Assembly: GCA_964481425.1 (NCBI GenBank) | Contig: CAYZTM010000009.1 | Coordinates: 1-64,000, forward strand | Direction: 5' to 3' | From: MKUN01 sp964481425 | GTDB taxonomy: Bacteria; Bacteroidota; Bacteroidia; Chitinophagales; Chitinophagaceae | Length of the DNA: 64,000 bases | Part shown: positions 1 through 8,703 of the stretch, in pieces | Layout of the letters: the number at the start of each line of letters is the position of its first letter | Numbering within the stretch: the first letter of the stretch is position 1 | Translations under genes and position numbers: made by a program | Notes under the pieces: model-generated | The model's database searches: none | Told to the model about the DNA's origin: nothing | The model's input: the letters and a program-made list of their open reading frames with translations, nothing else

Positions 1-1897
1 TGAACGCATCTGTTTGTGTGGTAGTCCCGTCGTTCCAGAGATAAAAGGTATAGCCAGACGGACCGTTCACATCCACACTGGCTATATTGTCAAAGCACAA
101 TGTTGTATCTCCGCCGTACATGCTCACCGAGTCCTGAGGTATGGTGGTGGCGGTGAAGTGTACCGTATCTATCAGCATATTGCAGCCATTGAGTGCCGTA
201 ACCCATTTGGTGCTTGTGCTGAAGAAGGTATCGCCCTGCCCTATATGCCCATCGCTCCAGGTGTAGGAACTGTAGCCGCCTGGGGCGGTAACAGGTATGG
301 GTGAATAGGCTACGCAGTGGCTGGTGTCGGTCACCATCTTCGTGGTGTCCCGCCAGTCATGTACATGGAAGGTATCCACTACCATCGTGCAGCCGGTCTG
401 TGCCTGCACCCATTTGGTACCGGGCTGGCTCATCGTGTCTTGTTGCGTGGTCATGCCATCACTCCAGAGGTAGGTGTTGTACGCCGGTGGTGCTGAGAGA
501 ATGGGGATATTATTATTGAAACACGCGTAAGTGTCTGTTTTTATAGTGGTCGTATCTATATGCGATGCAAAAACTTGAAAGGTATCGATTAGAGTATCAC
601 AGTTCATGATCCCTATTACCCATTTTTTACCGGACATAGCGAATGTATCGAAAGCATTTGTACTACCATCACTCCATACATACCAGTCCCAGTTCTGTCC
701 GCAATAGGCTGTATAGGGAATAAGTCCCAAGCACACGACCGTATCAATAGTACTGATTATCTTCACAGATCGGGTTGGGATGATTGGCTCTCCAAAAATA
801 CCTGTCTGATCTATGCCGGAAGTAATTATTCCCGGGTTGTAATTGCAAGCTACACCGGGTAGATCAGGTTCTTCAATGACGTCCAGTTGATAGTTTGACG
901 GTGTATTAGCTCTTAGCAAGTACATTTTATTGTCAGGGCCGTTCCGCATGTCTCCATAACCCGTTGTATTGGAATTTATAGTGGCCCTTGAATTTTTTAC
1001 GGCTGCGACATTGGGCATTAAAGATATGTCGTATTGATACAAGCTGTAGCTTGAAAAATTACCTCCTGAAACATATAACTTACTGCCGTCTGGCGAAAAG
1101 CAAACGAAGTCCATAACGGCGCCAGGAATACTATCTATTATATAGGACATCGTTACCTGCCCCGTAGTAGTATTGAAATTATGCAGCTCAATAGTTTGGC
1201 TATGAAATGAGGCATTTACCAAGGCCAAGTACTCCCCAGAGGGAGAAGCCCTCATGGTCCCACTAGTATATTTGTTAGTACCATAATAAAACCCTCCGGT
1301 GGAGGAGATCACCGTTCCTACGCCCCCTGCATCCAGCTTCACCGCTTTAAAAACTGGCGAATCACGTTCGTGCGTAACTATCCATGAATAGCAACTATTT
1401 ACCTTTATAGCTGTCATCTTCTCACCCATCTCAACAGAATCTATATAAACATTTTTTTGTGCAGCAAGTACATCCCCCTGCCCGGCATTTAATGTCATGT
1501 CAACTACTGAATAACGCCATTGAACATTCGGAACATCTTCCCAGGCTCCCAGTGTGAACACGTAGTAACGATTGGCATTGCTATAAGACTGAACAGAAAT
1601 TACACCCTGCAGCGATGATACATTGCCTAATAGACCTGTACCATTGGGCATTATATTATTATTGCTACCCCATATGGTTGTCGGGTTGGCGTAAAACAAT
1701 AAACCACCTCCAGAATCTGAACCGCTTGTGCACCCTTCCATTGCATTTAGACTATTGGAAAATAATACCGGACTACCATTATTAAAATCTAAACCCTTAC
1801 CAGCACCAAAACACCACACATTATTCTCCCCCTGCCCGTAGGCTGCAGGTGATAGCAGCAAAAAGTAACTAATAATGAAAATGAGTACAGGTTTCAT
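1..1897 (-). CDS. Secreted surface protein, WD40-like propeller plus Ig-like repeats (3' end outside window)
   Basis: An open frame runs from the ATG at 1897 to the window edge without a stop: 632 codons, with the C-terminus missing. It begins with a signal peptide (residues 1-22, hydrophobic core ending AAYGQ). Residues of about 25-390 carry propeller-like motifs such as SPSGEYLAL and FSPDGSKLYVSG, of the kind seen in WD40-like/PD40 beta-propellers of Bacteroidota surface proteins. The rest is a tandem Ig-like array of at least four units, each with a W-(S/N)-D-G motif, then K-W-V and a C...DT segment; units are about 200-220 bp apart. Proteins of this layout often end in a T9SS sorting domain, but that part is not visible. 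It is probably exported to the cell surface; ligand unknown. It points the same way as the next gene, 115 bp upstream. Confidence 0.8.
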   Translation of the reverse strand, partial: MKPVLIFIISYFLLLSPAAYGQGENNVWCFGAGKGLDFNNGSPVLFSNSLNAMEGCTSGSDSGGGLLFYANPTTIWGSNNNIMPNGTGLLGNVSSLQGVISVQSYSNANRYYVFTLGAWEDVPNVQWRYSVVDMTLNAGQGDVLAAQKNVYIDSVEMGEKMTAIKVNSCYSWIVTHERDSPVFKAVKLDAGGVGTVISSTGGFYYGTNKYTSGTMRASPSGEYLALVNASFHSQTIELHNFNTTTGQVTMSYIIDSIPGAVMDFVCFSPDGSKLYVSGGNFSSYSLYQYDISLMPNVAAVKNSRATINSNTTGYGDMRNGPDNKMYLLRANTPSNYQLDVIEEPDLPGVACNYNPGIITSGIDQTGIFGEPIIPTRSVKIISTIDTVVCLGLIPYTAYCGQNWDWYVWSDGSTNAFDTFAMSGKKWVIGIMNCDTLIDTFQVFASHIDTTTIKTDTYACFNNNIPILSAPPAYNTYLWSDGMTTQQDTMSQPGTKWVQAQTGCTMVVDTFHVHDWRDTTKMVTDTSHCVAYSPIPVTAPGGYSSYTWSDGHIGQGDTFFSTSTKWVTALNGCNMLIDTVHFTATTIPQDSVSMYGGDTTLCFDNIASVDVNGPSGYTFYLWNDGTTTQTDAF

Positions 1898-2012
1898 TAT
1901 ATAAAAATAGTTTAAGGTCGCCGTCCGGCAAATACGCGTAACCAAATCCAGCCAACACATATCTGTAATCAAAGCGCATTGCCAGGGCTCAGGGTTTTAC
2001 TATCTGCTTCAG

Positions 2013-4106
2013 CTATATTTTCGAAAATTTCTTTACTACATCATTATTCACTTTAACATAGTAAAGGCCAGCCGCTAAGCGGCCCAGGTCGATCTTTACA
2101 ATCTTTACATCATACGCACCACTGAACACCTTCCTGCCAAAAACATCATAGATCAACACACTATTTACAGGCTCCCGGCTGGTAATAGTTACTTGCCCGC
2201 TTCCGGGATTAGGGAATATCCTGACATCCGAACTCACTTTTGCTACCGTAGTTTCCAGCGGGAAGCAGGCAATATCCTCTACTGTGTTTGTCATCACTAC
2301 GGCATTATCATCAAAGAATATCCCTGCATGGTTATCAATGGTAGCGCCGTTCTGCAAACCGGTTACTGTGTTCACCTTGAACACTATGGTGCCTGTGCAT
2401 TCATCATGATGGCTGCTGTCCAATAAATTGATGTTCGGGAATTCGAACTTGTAAATGTTGTGGTAGGTATCGTCGTACCATTTTGCTACGGTCATGAAAT
2501 GAGTACTTGATACCAGGCTCAGCGACCGCACATCAAGATTGTCGGGCAAGGTATCCATTATATAAATATTATGCGCAGTATCATTGCCCACGTTCTCAAA
2601 CTGTATCGTGTAGGTGAGTGTGCTGGCTATGTTCAGCGGTATGCACCCTTCCGGCTTCACTACCATTCCATTCGGGTCCAGAGGTGCTTTCACAGTATCG
2701 GTATCTATAATGATGTTGTCATAAGTATTAAGGTCGCCGGCACTTGGATCAATGTAACATTTCGTTATCACGGTATCGCCAGCCATCAGGGGGCCGTTCG
2801 GTGCGTTAAGGGTCATATGTATGTTCATGGCCGAATTGCTGTATGATAAGGAGCCTAGGTTCCAGGTAACACTATTGCCCGACACGCTGCTGGGTGCAGG
2901 AGAGGCGCTGCCAAAAACATATTTGGGACTTATATCGACCCTAAGCGTGGCAGCTTGCGGTGAGCAATATTGATTGCTCACGTTCAGGCACAATACCTGC
3001 GCGTTTATATCCGTGGCAGTGCTGAGTTTTACACCCAGGTCGAAGGACGCAGACGGGGTGCAGGTAAAGCCTACATATTTCGTGGGATTGATACCGCTAA
3101 TCAATGTATCGTTCAATACACCGCTTGCGGGGCAACTTACGTAGATACTGCCCCCGGATGAAACTACTTTGAATGAATACACATCACCCGCATTACCCCT
3201 TGCATGATAATACAACACACCTGTAGCGGCAACAGTATCGATAGGTACACCGTTGGAATCTATGGCTACAGTAAGCGGCAGGTCATTATATATTTCGTTC
3301 ACTTCTTTCGTGCAGTTATTGTTATCATCCAGGTAAAATTTTACGGGCAGTATTTTCCCGGTGCCCAGCGAATCGCCAAACATGGCGACCTCCGCAGGCG
3401 ATAATACCCTGTTGTAAAACCTGATCTCATCAACTGCGGCATTAAGCCAGTAGGGATGGCCATTTTGCGCCCAGCCAAAGGTCATATTATTGGTAGTATT
3501 CGTAAAGGTGGAGGGATTGTAAAAGGTATTCATCAATACGCCATTTACATATATTCTCGTACTGTCACCATCATAGGTGAGTACTACGCTATACCATGTA
3601 TTCAACTGGATAGTAGGTGTATAGTACCACTCCACCTGTGGCGTATTACCGGTTGTATGGCCTGTCCACCCTGCGAACACCTCATGATCGGGTGAGTATA
3701 CTGCATCACTATTATCATATGCATTATCAAACATTTCAAGCTGGTACGAAAAATCAGAATTCTGGTCAACGCCCCTCCATATGATCGCATTTCCCTGGCA
3801 AATGCCCGAATAAAACCCTGTTGGTTTTATCAATGCACAGAACGAATGTATTTGGGTATTCATCAGGCTATCATAAGGCACATCTATATAGCTCGAGGTA
3901 CCATTGAACTGATATGCTGTGTTAGGCGTTCCGTTTATGCCCGAGGTTGAGGTTATATTATGTGCAATGCCATTCATGCCATGTCCGCTCACGTCATTGG
4001 CATTACCGTCAAAGGTCCACCGGCCTATTAGTCCGTTTGCCCCCTGCGCGAAGCCTTGTAAAGCCCAAAGGAGCACAATGGGCAGTAGGTGTATTACCTT
4101 CTTCAT
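2013..4106 (-). CDS. LamG-domain secreted protein with T9SS type A sorting domain
   Basis: A 697-residue protein with a signal peptide (residues 1-22, ending LQGFAQG). Residues of about 25-245 look like a LamG/concanavalin A-like jelly roll: WTFDGNANDVSG near the start, FNGTSSYIDVP, and the closing strand VDEIRFYNRVLSPAEV. A Cna-B/SdrD-like segment follows (FYLDDNNNCTKEVNE), then two DUF11-like beta-sandwich regions of about 150 residues (LTYTIQFENVGNDTAHNIYI, NHAGIFFDDNAVVMTNTVED). The last 70 residues are a T9SS type A sorting domain, with the FPNPGSGQVTI start, a YDVFGRKVF strand and AGLYYVKV near the end. Export by T9SS and attachment to the surface are expected; the LamG domain suggests glycan or protein binding. 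The enzyme or ligand role is unknown. No catalytic motif was seen. Confidence 0.85.
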   Translation of the reverse strand: MKKVIHLLPIVLLWALQGFAQGANGLIGRWTFDGNANDVSGHGMNGIAHNITSTSGINGTPNTAYQFNGTSSYIDVPYDSLMNTQIHSFCALIKPTGFYSGICQGNAIIWRGVDQNSDFSYQLEMFDNAYDNSDAVYSPDHEVFAGWTGHTTGNTPQVEWYYTPTIQLNTWYSVVLTYDGDSTRIYVNGVLMNTFYNPSTFTNTTNNMTFGWAQNGHPYWLNAAVDEIRFYNRVLSPAEVAMFGDSLGTGKILPVKFYLDDNNNCTKEVNEIYNDLPLTVAIDSNGVPIDTVAATGVLYYHARGNAGDVYSFKVVSSGGSIYVSCPASGVLNDTLISGINPTKYVGFTCTPSASFDLGVKLSTATDINAQVLCLNVSNQYCSPQAATLRVDISPKYVFGSASPAPSSVSGNSVTWNLGSLSYSNSAMNIHMTLNAPNGPLMAGDTVITKCYIDPSAGDLNTYDNIIIDTDTVKAPLDPNGMVVKPEGCIPLNIASTLTYTIQFENVGNDTAHNIYIMDTLPDNLDVRSLSLVSSTHFMTVAKWYDDTYHNIYKFEFPNINLLDSSHHDECTGTIVFKVNTVTGLQNGATIDNHAGIFFDDNAVVMTNTVEDIACFPLETTVAKVSSDVRIFPNPGSGQVTITSREPVNSVLIYDVFGRKVFSGAYDVKIVKIDLGRLAAGLYYVKVNNDVVKKFSKI

Positions 4107-4197
4107 AGGTGAAATATTTTATACAAGTTACGAAGCAATTCAAACTTTAGCAATTTTTTACAACTAAATTACCCCTAAGATCTGCGTTACTTTTGTC

Positions 4198-4227
4198 TTG
4201 GCAAGGGTACCATAAAAATTATTTTTG
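4198..4227 (+). promoter_or_regulatory. Bacteroidota-type promoter, TTG-N19-TATTTTTG
   Basis: A TTG at 4198-4200 and TATTTTTG at 4220-4227 fit the phylum-specific -33/-7 pattern (TTTG, about 19 bp, TAnnTTTG). Transcription would start near 4234, leaving a leader of about 320 nt before the gene at 4556. Confidence 0.5.
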
Positions 4228-4233
4228 CCTATT

Positions 4234-4555
4234 CCCTACCTGTATAAGAACTTTGCATCACTACTACCCCGCTGCTACCGGGAAGAGCCGCCGGCAACCC
4301 CGCGCAAAGACCCGGCGTACTATTTACATATAGAAAAAAAAGACAAACAGGCAATGACCGGAACTTTCTCCCTACTGCATAAAAGGAAGTCAAGTAACAG
4401 TAGGAAATAACTATTTTTCATCTACATAGCTCCGATAAAGTATTTCAGCCCCAGATGCGCCTCCCAACAGGAAATAACGTGGCACCTGAAAAAAGGAAAT
4501 AACGAATCGTCTTAACTACCCTACAACTAATTGACTTGTCAACTAACTTTATACT
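4234..4555 (+). other. Long gene-free leader with GC-rich fold and three GGAAATAAC copies
   Basis: The interval 4107-4555 has no convincing gene. The frame opening at 4225 starts with TTG, codes for a basic low-complexity peptide and has no ribosome site, so it is not called. Within the likely leader, 4260-4320 is markedly GC-rich and self-complementary (CCGGG early, CCCGG late, a central GCCGGC). Three copies of GGAAATAAC lie at 4403-4411, 4470-4478 and 4495-4503; the last two extend to GGAAATAACG. These may be RNA- or DNA-protein sites; no known RNA family was recognised. Confidence 0.35.
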
Positions 4556-6193
4556 ATGATAAAAATGGCTACATTGCTCTTTTTACTTAACTCATATATG
4601 TATGCGCTTGCCCAGCAACCGCATGTAAAGTGGTACTATGATATACATGACGTCTCCTTCGGGCAAACTGCCGCTAAAGATGTAGATGGTGATGGTAAGC
4701 TGGAGCTCGTGTTCAGCACCTATTGGAATGATAGCACGGTGTACTGTCTCAATGCCGAGGATGGCAGCCTTAAGTGGAAGCACAAACTGCCCGGACCGGC
4801 AGGTGGCTGCAACGATGCCGCCCCCCTCATCTTCGATCCTTTTGGCGATGGTAATTATAAGGTAGTAGTGCCCGGCTCCTGTATGGATACCACCTTCTGC
4901 CTCGATGCCGACAGTGGTTATGTGCAGTGGAAAACCATAACAGGCGGCGGCGATTCGCCACCCACCTGCGCCGATATAGACCACGATGGCAATTTAGAAG
5001 TGCTGCATGGCACCTTCGATGGGCATGTAGCCTGCCTTGACGGTAAAACAGGCACACTCAAATGGAAAGCCTTAGTGGATACCAATGCTGCCATAGAGAC
5101 TGCAGCTGCCATATTGGACGCCCAACACAACAATACACTCGATTTCGTGGCCGCTACCTGGGATTTTACCAACGACAGCAACCGTATATCCTGCTTCCGC
5201 GGTAGCGACCACTCACTGCTCTGGAGCAGTTACCTGCCCAGGAACCTGCTTTACCATGGCACGGCCTTTGGCGATATAGACCACGATGGGCGGTATGAGC
5301 TCACAATAGGTGATTATGATGGCTATGTTTACTGCCTCAATGCTGAAGATGGCAGCCTTGTATGGAAGGACACCGCTTATGTATATGTAGGCGCTCCCAC
5401 TACCCTTGCCGATCTTGACAATGACGGCTACCTCGATATCATCTATTGCGATGGTGCTAAAGTGGTGGCTCGAAAGCACGACAAGTCTCCCCTATGGACT
5501 TACAATATTGCGGGCCAGGGCTCATTCCGTGGCGTAGCTGTTGCCGATGTCAATAACGATAATTACCTGGATGTGACCTTCGCCACCGGCGATGGACAGG
5601 TGATATCGCTCAAAGGGCAGGATGGCAGCCTCATCCGGTCTGTGGATATGAACACTATCTACCAGGATACCTTCGAGATAGACAATGCCCCCATTATTGC
5701 CGACTTCGATGGCGACGACACCCTCGATCTGTTCATTGTAGGTGGCAAAACACGTTATCCCAATACGGCCATAGACTACGGGCGTGCATACTGCCTATCA
5801 TGGGGTAAAGGAAAGGGCCCTGACTGGACCATGTTCCGGCATGATGATCGACGCAGCGCATGCGTCTGCGACAGCCAGGGCCTGCCTCTGCCACCACTTA
5901 GTGCCAGTGATGTCAAGATGGTAGAAGCGGGTGATATGGTACTATCGCCCAACCCGAATACAGGCAGCTTCCAGCTCAGCTTCTCGCTCAACCAACAGGC
6001 AGAGGTAACCATATCAGTAACGGACATGGAGGGGCGAAGGGTGCTGCCTGATCTAAAAAAGGTCTGTAATAAGGGAGGCAACACAGAATATTTTACCCCC
6101 GGCCTTACCAATAATTTACAGGCCGGCATCTATCTTATTCAGTTAAAAACAATTGATTATCAAATAACTAGAAAGCTGTTGATCAGCAAATGA
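4556..6193 (+). CDS. FG-GAP/PQQ-like beta-propeller secreted protein, T9SS type A sorting domain
   Basis: A 545-residue protein with a short signal peptide (hydrophobic residues 4-18, then ALAQQ); an in-frame ATG at 4565 is an alternative start. Residues of about 25-440 alternate two motif types: calcium-binding FG-GAP/VCBS loops (DVDGDGKLELV, DIDHDGNLEVL, DIDHDGRYELT, DLDNDGYLDII, DVNNDNYLDVT, DFDGDDTLDLF) and PQQ-like propeller strands (CLNAEDGSLKWK, CLDGKTGTLKWK, CLNAEDGSLVWK). This is a repeat-built propeller of about seven blades. The C-terminal 75 residues are a T9SS type A domain (LSPNPNTGSFQLSF ... AGIYLIQLKT ... KLLISK). It is expected at the cell surface or secreted, with Ca2+-stabilised blades. 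No catalytic residues were identified; an adhesive or ligand-binding role is inferred only. Confidence 0.85.
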   Translation: MIKMATLLFLLNSYMYALAQQPHVKWYYDIHDVSFGQTAAKDVDGDGKLELVFSTYWNDSTVYCLNAEDGSLKWKHKLPGPAGGCNDAAPLIFDPFGDGNYKVVVPGSCMDTTFCLDADSGYVQWKTITGGGDSPPTCADIDHDGNLEVLHGTFDGHVACLDGKTGTLKWKALVDTNAAIETAAAILDAQHNNTLDFVAATWDFTNDSNRISCFRGSDHSLLWSSYLPRNLLYHGTAFGDIDHDGRYELTIGDYDGYVYCLNAEDGSLVWKDTAYVYVGAPTTLADLDNDGYLDIIYCDGAKVVARKHDKSPLWTYNIAGQGSFRGVAVADVNNDNYLDVTFATGDGQVISLKGQDGSLIRSVDMNTIYQDTFEIDNAPIIADFDGDDTLDLFIVGGKTRYPNTAIDYGRAYCLSWGKGKGPDWTMFRHDDRRSACVCDSQGLPLPPLSASDVKMVEAGDMVLSPNPNTGSFQLSFSLNQQAEVTISVTDMEGRRVLPDLKKVCNKGGNTEYFTPGLTNNLQAGIYLIQLKTIDYQITRKLLISK

Positions 6194-6230
6194 TCGCGAC
6201 GCCACATTAAATTACAGGCATGCATATCCT

Positions 6231-6248
6231 ATAGATATAGTCTATATC
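6231..6248. promoter_or_regulatory. Candidate OxyR/LysR-type operator upstream of oxyR
   Basis: ATAG (6231-6234), seven bases, then CTAT (6242-6245) has the spacing of the E. coli OxyR half-element. It overlaps a perfect 7+7 palindrome, GATATAG-T-CTATATC (6234-6248). The site ends 43 bp before the oxyR ATG and 12 bp before the -7 box, where an autoregulator could act. Confidence 0.5.
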
Positions 6249-6260
6249 GTCAGGAAGTAT

Positions 6261-6268
6261 TAGGTTTG
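6261..6268 (+). promoter_or_regulatory. -7 promoter box of oxyR (TAGGTTTG)
   Basis: TAGGTTTG followed by C is an exact TAnnTTTG(C) box, 23 bp before the oxyR ATG. The start of transcription would be near 6275. No clear -33 TTG is seen; the palindrome lies there instead. Confidence 0.5.
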
Positions 6269-6291
6269 CCTAAAAATAAACTATCCTTTAT

Positions 6292-7248
6292 ATGACCATC
6301 ACCCAGCTTGAATATGTAGTAGCAGTGGCCACTTACAAAAGCTTTGTATCGGCTGCTGAGAAGTGCTTTGTGACCCAGCCCACGCTCAGTATGCAGATAC
6401 AAAAGCTGGAGGATGAACTGGGGGTCAAACTGTTCGATCGCAATAAACACCCGATAGCCATCACTGCTATGGGTGAGGCCATAGTGGAGCAGGCACGTAT
6501 CGTACTCGCCGAATGCGATAAGATAAACGAACTGATACAGCTGCAGCAAAACAATCTTGCGGGCAGGTTCCGCTTTGCCGTGATACCTACGGTAGCTCCG
6601 TATATATTACCCGGTCTGCTCGAGAATTACTCGGCCAAGTATCCTGACGTAAAGCTGGACGTGAAAGAACTGGAAACACACCAGATCATCACAGCCCTGC
6701 GCAACAATGAGATAGATGCTGCATTGCTTAGCACCCCGCTTGAAGAATCAGACATTAAGGAGTATCCATTATTCTACGAGCCGTTTGTAGCCTATTTTTC
6801 AGAAGGCGAAAAGGCTTTGAAGAAAAGGCTTATCTCGCCTACGGACATTGAGCTCGACAGGATATGGCTGCTGAATGAAGGGCATTGCATGCGCAACCAG
6901 GTGATCAACCTATGCAGCGACCAGGTACAACGCCTGCAAACCGAGCGGGCCTACCGCTACGAATCGAGCAACGTGGAGACCCTGCGCAAGATGGTAGACA
7001 AGAATAAAGGCTTCACCATACTCCCCGAACTGGCCACTATAGAGTTTACGGAAGACCAGATGGAGCGTATCCGCTACTTCGAGGACCCCGAACCCGTGCG
7101 TGAGATCAGCCTCGCCACCAGCGGGCACTTTGTGCGCCTTACACTGCTGCAAAGCCTCATGGACGAGATACTGCAACTGGTGCCGGAAAAAATGAGGGTA
7201 CAGAAGAAGAACAGGAAAGTGCTGCGCATACAAAGCGCTAAACTGTAG
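6292..7248 (+). CDS. oxyR: OxyR, LysR-family peroxide-sensing regulator
   Basis: A 318-residue protein. Residues 1-60 are a LysR-type winged helix-turn-helix (MTITQLEYVVAVATYKSF, then AAEKCFVTQPTLSMQIQKLE). Residues of about 90-300 are the periplasmic-binding-like sensor domain. The strongest evidence is EGHCMRNQVINLC: its two cysteines fall at residues 199 and 208, exactly the numbering of the E. coli OxyR peroxidatic pair. In that family, H2O2 oxidises Cys199 to form a disulfide with Cys208, which switches on catalase, peroxiredoxin and Dps genes. No such target gene lies in the window. The gene has its own -7 box and a palindromic site just upstream that suits autoregulation. Its 3' end overlaps the convergent methyltransferase gene by 11 bp. 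Confidence 0.93.
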   Translation: MTITQLEYVVAVATYKSFVSAAEKCFVTQPTLSMQIQKLEDELGVKLFDRNKHPIAITAMGEAIVEQARIVLAECDKINELIQLQQNNLAGRFRFAVIPTVAPYILPGLLENYSAKYPDVKLDVKELETHQIITALRNNEIDAALLSTPLEESDIKEYPLFYEPFVAYFSEGEKALKKRLISPTDIELDRIWLLNEGHCMRNQVINLCSDQVQRLQTERAYRYESSNVETLRKMVDKNKGFTILPELATIEFTEDQMERIRYFEDPEPVREISLATSGHFVRLTLLQSLMDEILQLVPEKMRVQKKNRKVLRIQSAKL

Positions 7249-7894
7249 CTACCAGTATCCGGTTGACGCCATTCTTCAACACCTTGTGTACAGGAAATAC
7301 AACACTGAAATTGCTCATAAAATCATCCCATTGTTTCGGGTGGTTGATGATGTAGTTTAGTACCACATTACCCCCGGGTACTGTGCCATCCCTGCATTGC
7401 TGCAGAAAGGGAGTACGGGTAACAAATTCAGGCACATTCCTGCCCGTAAATATATCCACGACCACAAGGTCGTACTGCTGTTTGTTATTCTGCATAAAGA
7501 CCCGGGCATCCTCACAAACGGGTAGTATCATATGGTCTGCAGAGTTACCGAGCTTTTCCAGGGCCCATTGCAGTATCAACTGATCATTATCTACCAATGT
7601 GAACGTAGGATGGTAGCCCAGCCTGTGCATTACAGATACGGCGCTGCCCAGGCCGGCGCCCAATACCAGTATATTGTTGACATCGGGCAGTTTGGCTGCC
7701 AGTTCTTTATATGCCAGCACCAGTGGCCTGTACCTATGCCCATCGGAATACAAAGCATCCAAGGTAGCCAATTGCCACCTGTTGCGGTATAAAAAAAGCT
7801 CCAGTACCGGATTTTCTGTACTGGAGCCTTTTCGTACCCTTACGGGATAAAAGAAACTAAATAAGATGCTTAAAAAGAGGTAAACCTTCCGCAT
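7238..7894 (-). CDS. Spermidine synthase-like SAM-dependent methyltransferase family protein
   Basis: A 218-residue protein with a hydrophobic N-terminus (LFLSILFSFFYPV). A Rossmann-fold nucleotide-binding core follows: ILVLGAGLGSAVSVMHRLG (motif I), FTLVDNDQLIL (acidic end of strand 2), CEDARVFM, and DLVVVDIFTGRNVPEF, the aspartate-rich strand typical of spermidine synthase-like proteins. Length is shorter than true spermidine synthase (about 280-300) and the N-terminal beta-barrel is reduced, so polyamine synthesis is not assured. The substrate is unknown. It lies 23 bp downstream of plsY on the same strand and is probably cotranscribed with it. Confidence 0.7.
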   Translation of the reverse strand: MRKVYLFLSILFSFFYPVRVRKGSSTENPVLELFLYRNRWQLATLDALYSDGHRYRPLVLAYKELAAKLPDVNNILVLGAGLGSAVSVMHRLGYHPTFTLVDNDQLILQWALEKLGNSADHMILPVCEDARVFMQNNKQQYDLVVVDIFTGRNVPEFVTRTPFLQQCRDGTVPGGNVVLNYIINHPKQWDDFMSNFSVVFPVHKVLKNGVNRILVATV

Positions 7895-7917
7895 AAGCCC
7901 ATAATGTTTTACATATG

Positions 7918-8559
7918 CTAATGGTCATGCCGGCGCATTCTGCGCTTGCGAAATAGTGGTACCTTATTCTCGTTGCCGTTGATGAGACGGCCTATGTTTT
8001 TATGATGTGTGAGTACAACCAAACAAGCAGTCGCTATAGCGAACAGCCTATAGCTAACTTCAGGCTCGTGGAAGATAAATAAGATAAGCAGCGGGAATGC
8101 GATGCTGGCACTTATTGAGCTCAGGGATACATAACGGGTAAGGAACAGCATGAGCAGGAACACGCCTACCAGGCTCACTGCAGCTAATGGCTGAATACCC
8201 AATATCATCCCGAATAAGGTAGCTATGCCCTTACCGCCCCTGAACTCAGCCCATATAGGAAATATGTGGCCCAGCACAGCCGCAAGACCCAGGAAGATCT
8301 GCAGGTTGACAAAGGGTTCGCTGGTCCATGGATATGGGGAGAAAAGCGATAGCTTAACGGCAATAAAGCCCTTTAGCATATCAATCAGCATTACTGCCGA
8401 GCCGGCCTTTGAGCCCAATATCCTGAATGTATTGGTAGCACCGGCATTACCGCTGCCATGTTCCCTTATATCAATACCATATACCCTCTTGCTGACCCAA
8501 ACCGCGGTAGGAATAGAACCAATTAAGTATGCTAACACTATTAAAACGGCAATCGTCAT
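7918..8559 (-). CDS. plsY: PlsY, acyl-phosphate:glycerol-3-phosphate acyltransferase
   Basis: A 213-residue integral membrane protein matching PlsY throughout: YLIGSIPTAVWVSK at the N-terminus, the conserved GSGNAGATNTFRILG loop near residues 36-50, the GLAAVLGHIFPIWAEFRGGKG segment split across two membrane helices (GHIFPIW and FRGGKGIAT), and a basic C-terminal tail with KNIGRLINGNENK. It transfers an acyl group from acyl-phosphate to glycerol-3-phosphate, the first step of phospholipid synthesis in most bacteria, at the inner membrane. Partners PlsX and PlsC are not in the window. A TAAATTTG box 25 bp upstream is a likely promoter. Confidence 0.95.
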   Translation of the reverse strand: MTIAVLIVLAYLIGSIPTAVWVSKRVYGIDIREHGSGNAGATNTFRILGSKAGSAVMLIDMLKGFIAVKLSLFSPYPWTSEPFVNLQIFLGLAAVLGHIFPIWAEFRGGKGIATLFGMILGIQPLAAVSLVGVFLLMLFLTRYVSLSSISASIAFPLLILFIFHEPEVSYRLFAIATACLVVLTHHKNIGRLINGNENKVPLFRKRRMRRHDH

Positions 8560-8583
8560 CCTTATTTCTTAATTGCAGAGCAA

Positions 8584-8591
8584 CAAATTTA
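8584..8591 (-). promoter_or_regulatory. -7 box (TAAATTTG) for plsY
   Basis: TAAATTTG on the minus strand ends 24 bp before the plsY ATG. No clear -33 element was found. The rest of 8592-8703 is AT-rich and holds no gene. Confidence 0.4.
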
Positions 8592-8703
8592 TATTTTCCA
8601 CCCGGTAAATCCTAATAATAAAATAACCTATTTATTGCCCGATTTTTCTTACAAAAATTCCATAACATTCTCACTAAATCATAATTAATCAACATAATAA
8701 ATA

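Noticed and set aside
4225..4410. 61-codon frame in the leader of the propeller gene
   Set aside because: TTG start inside the -7 box, basic low-complexity peptide, no homology signal.
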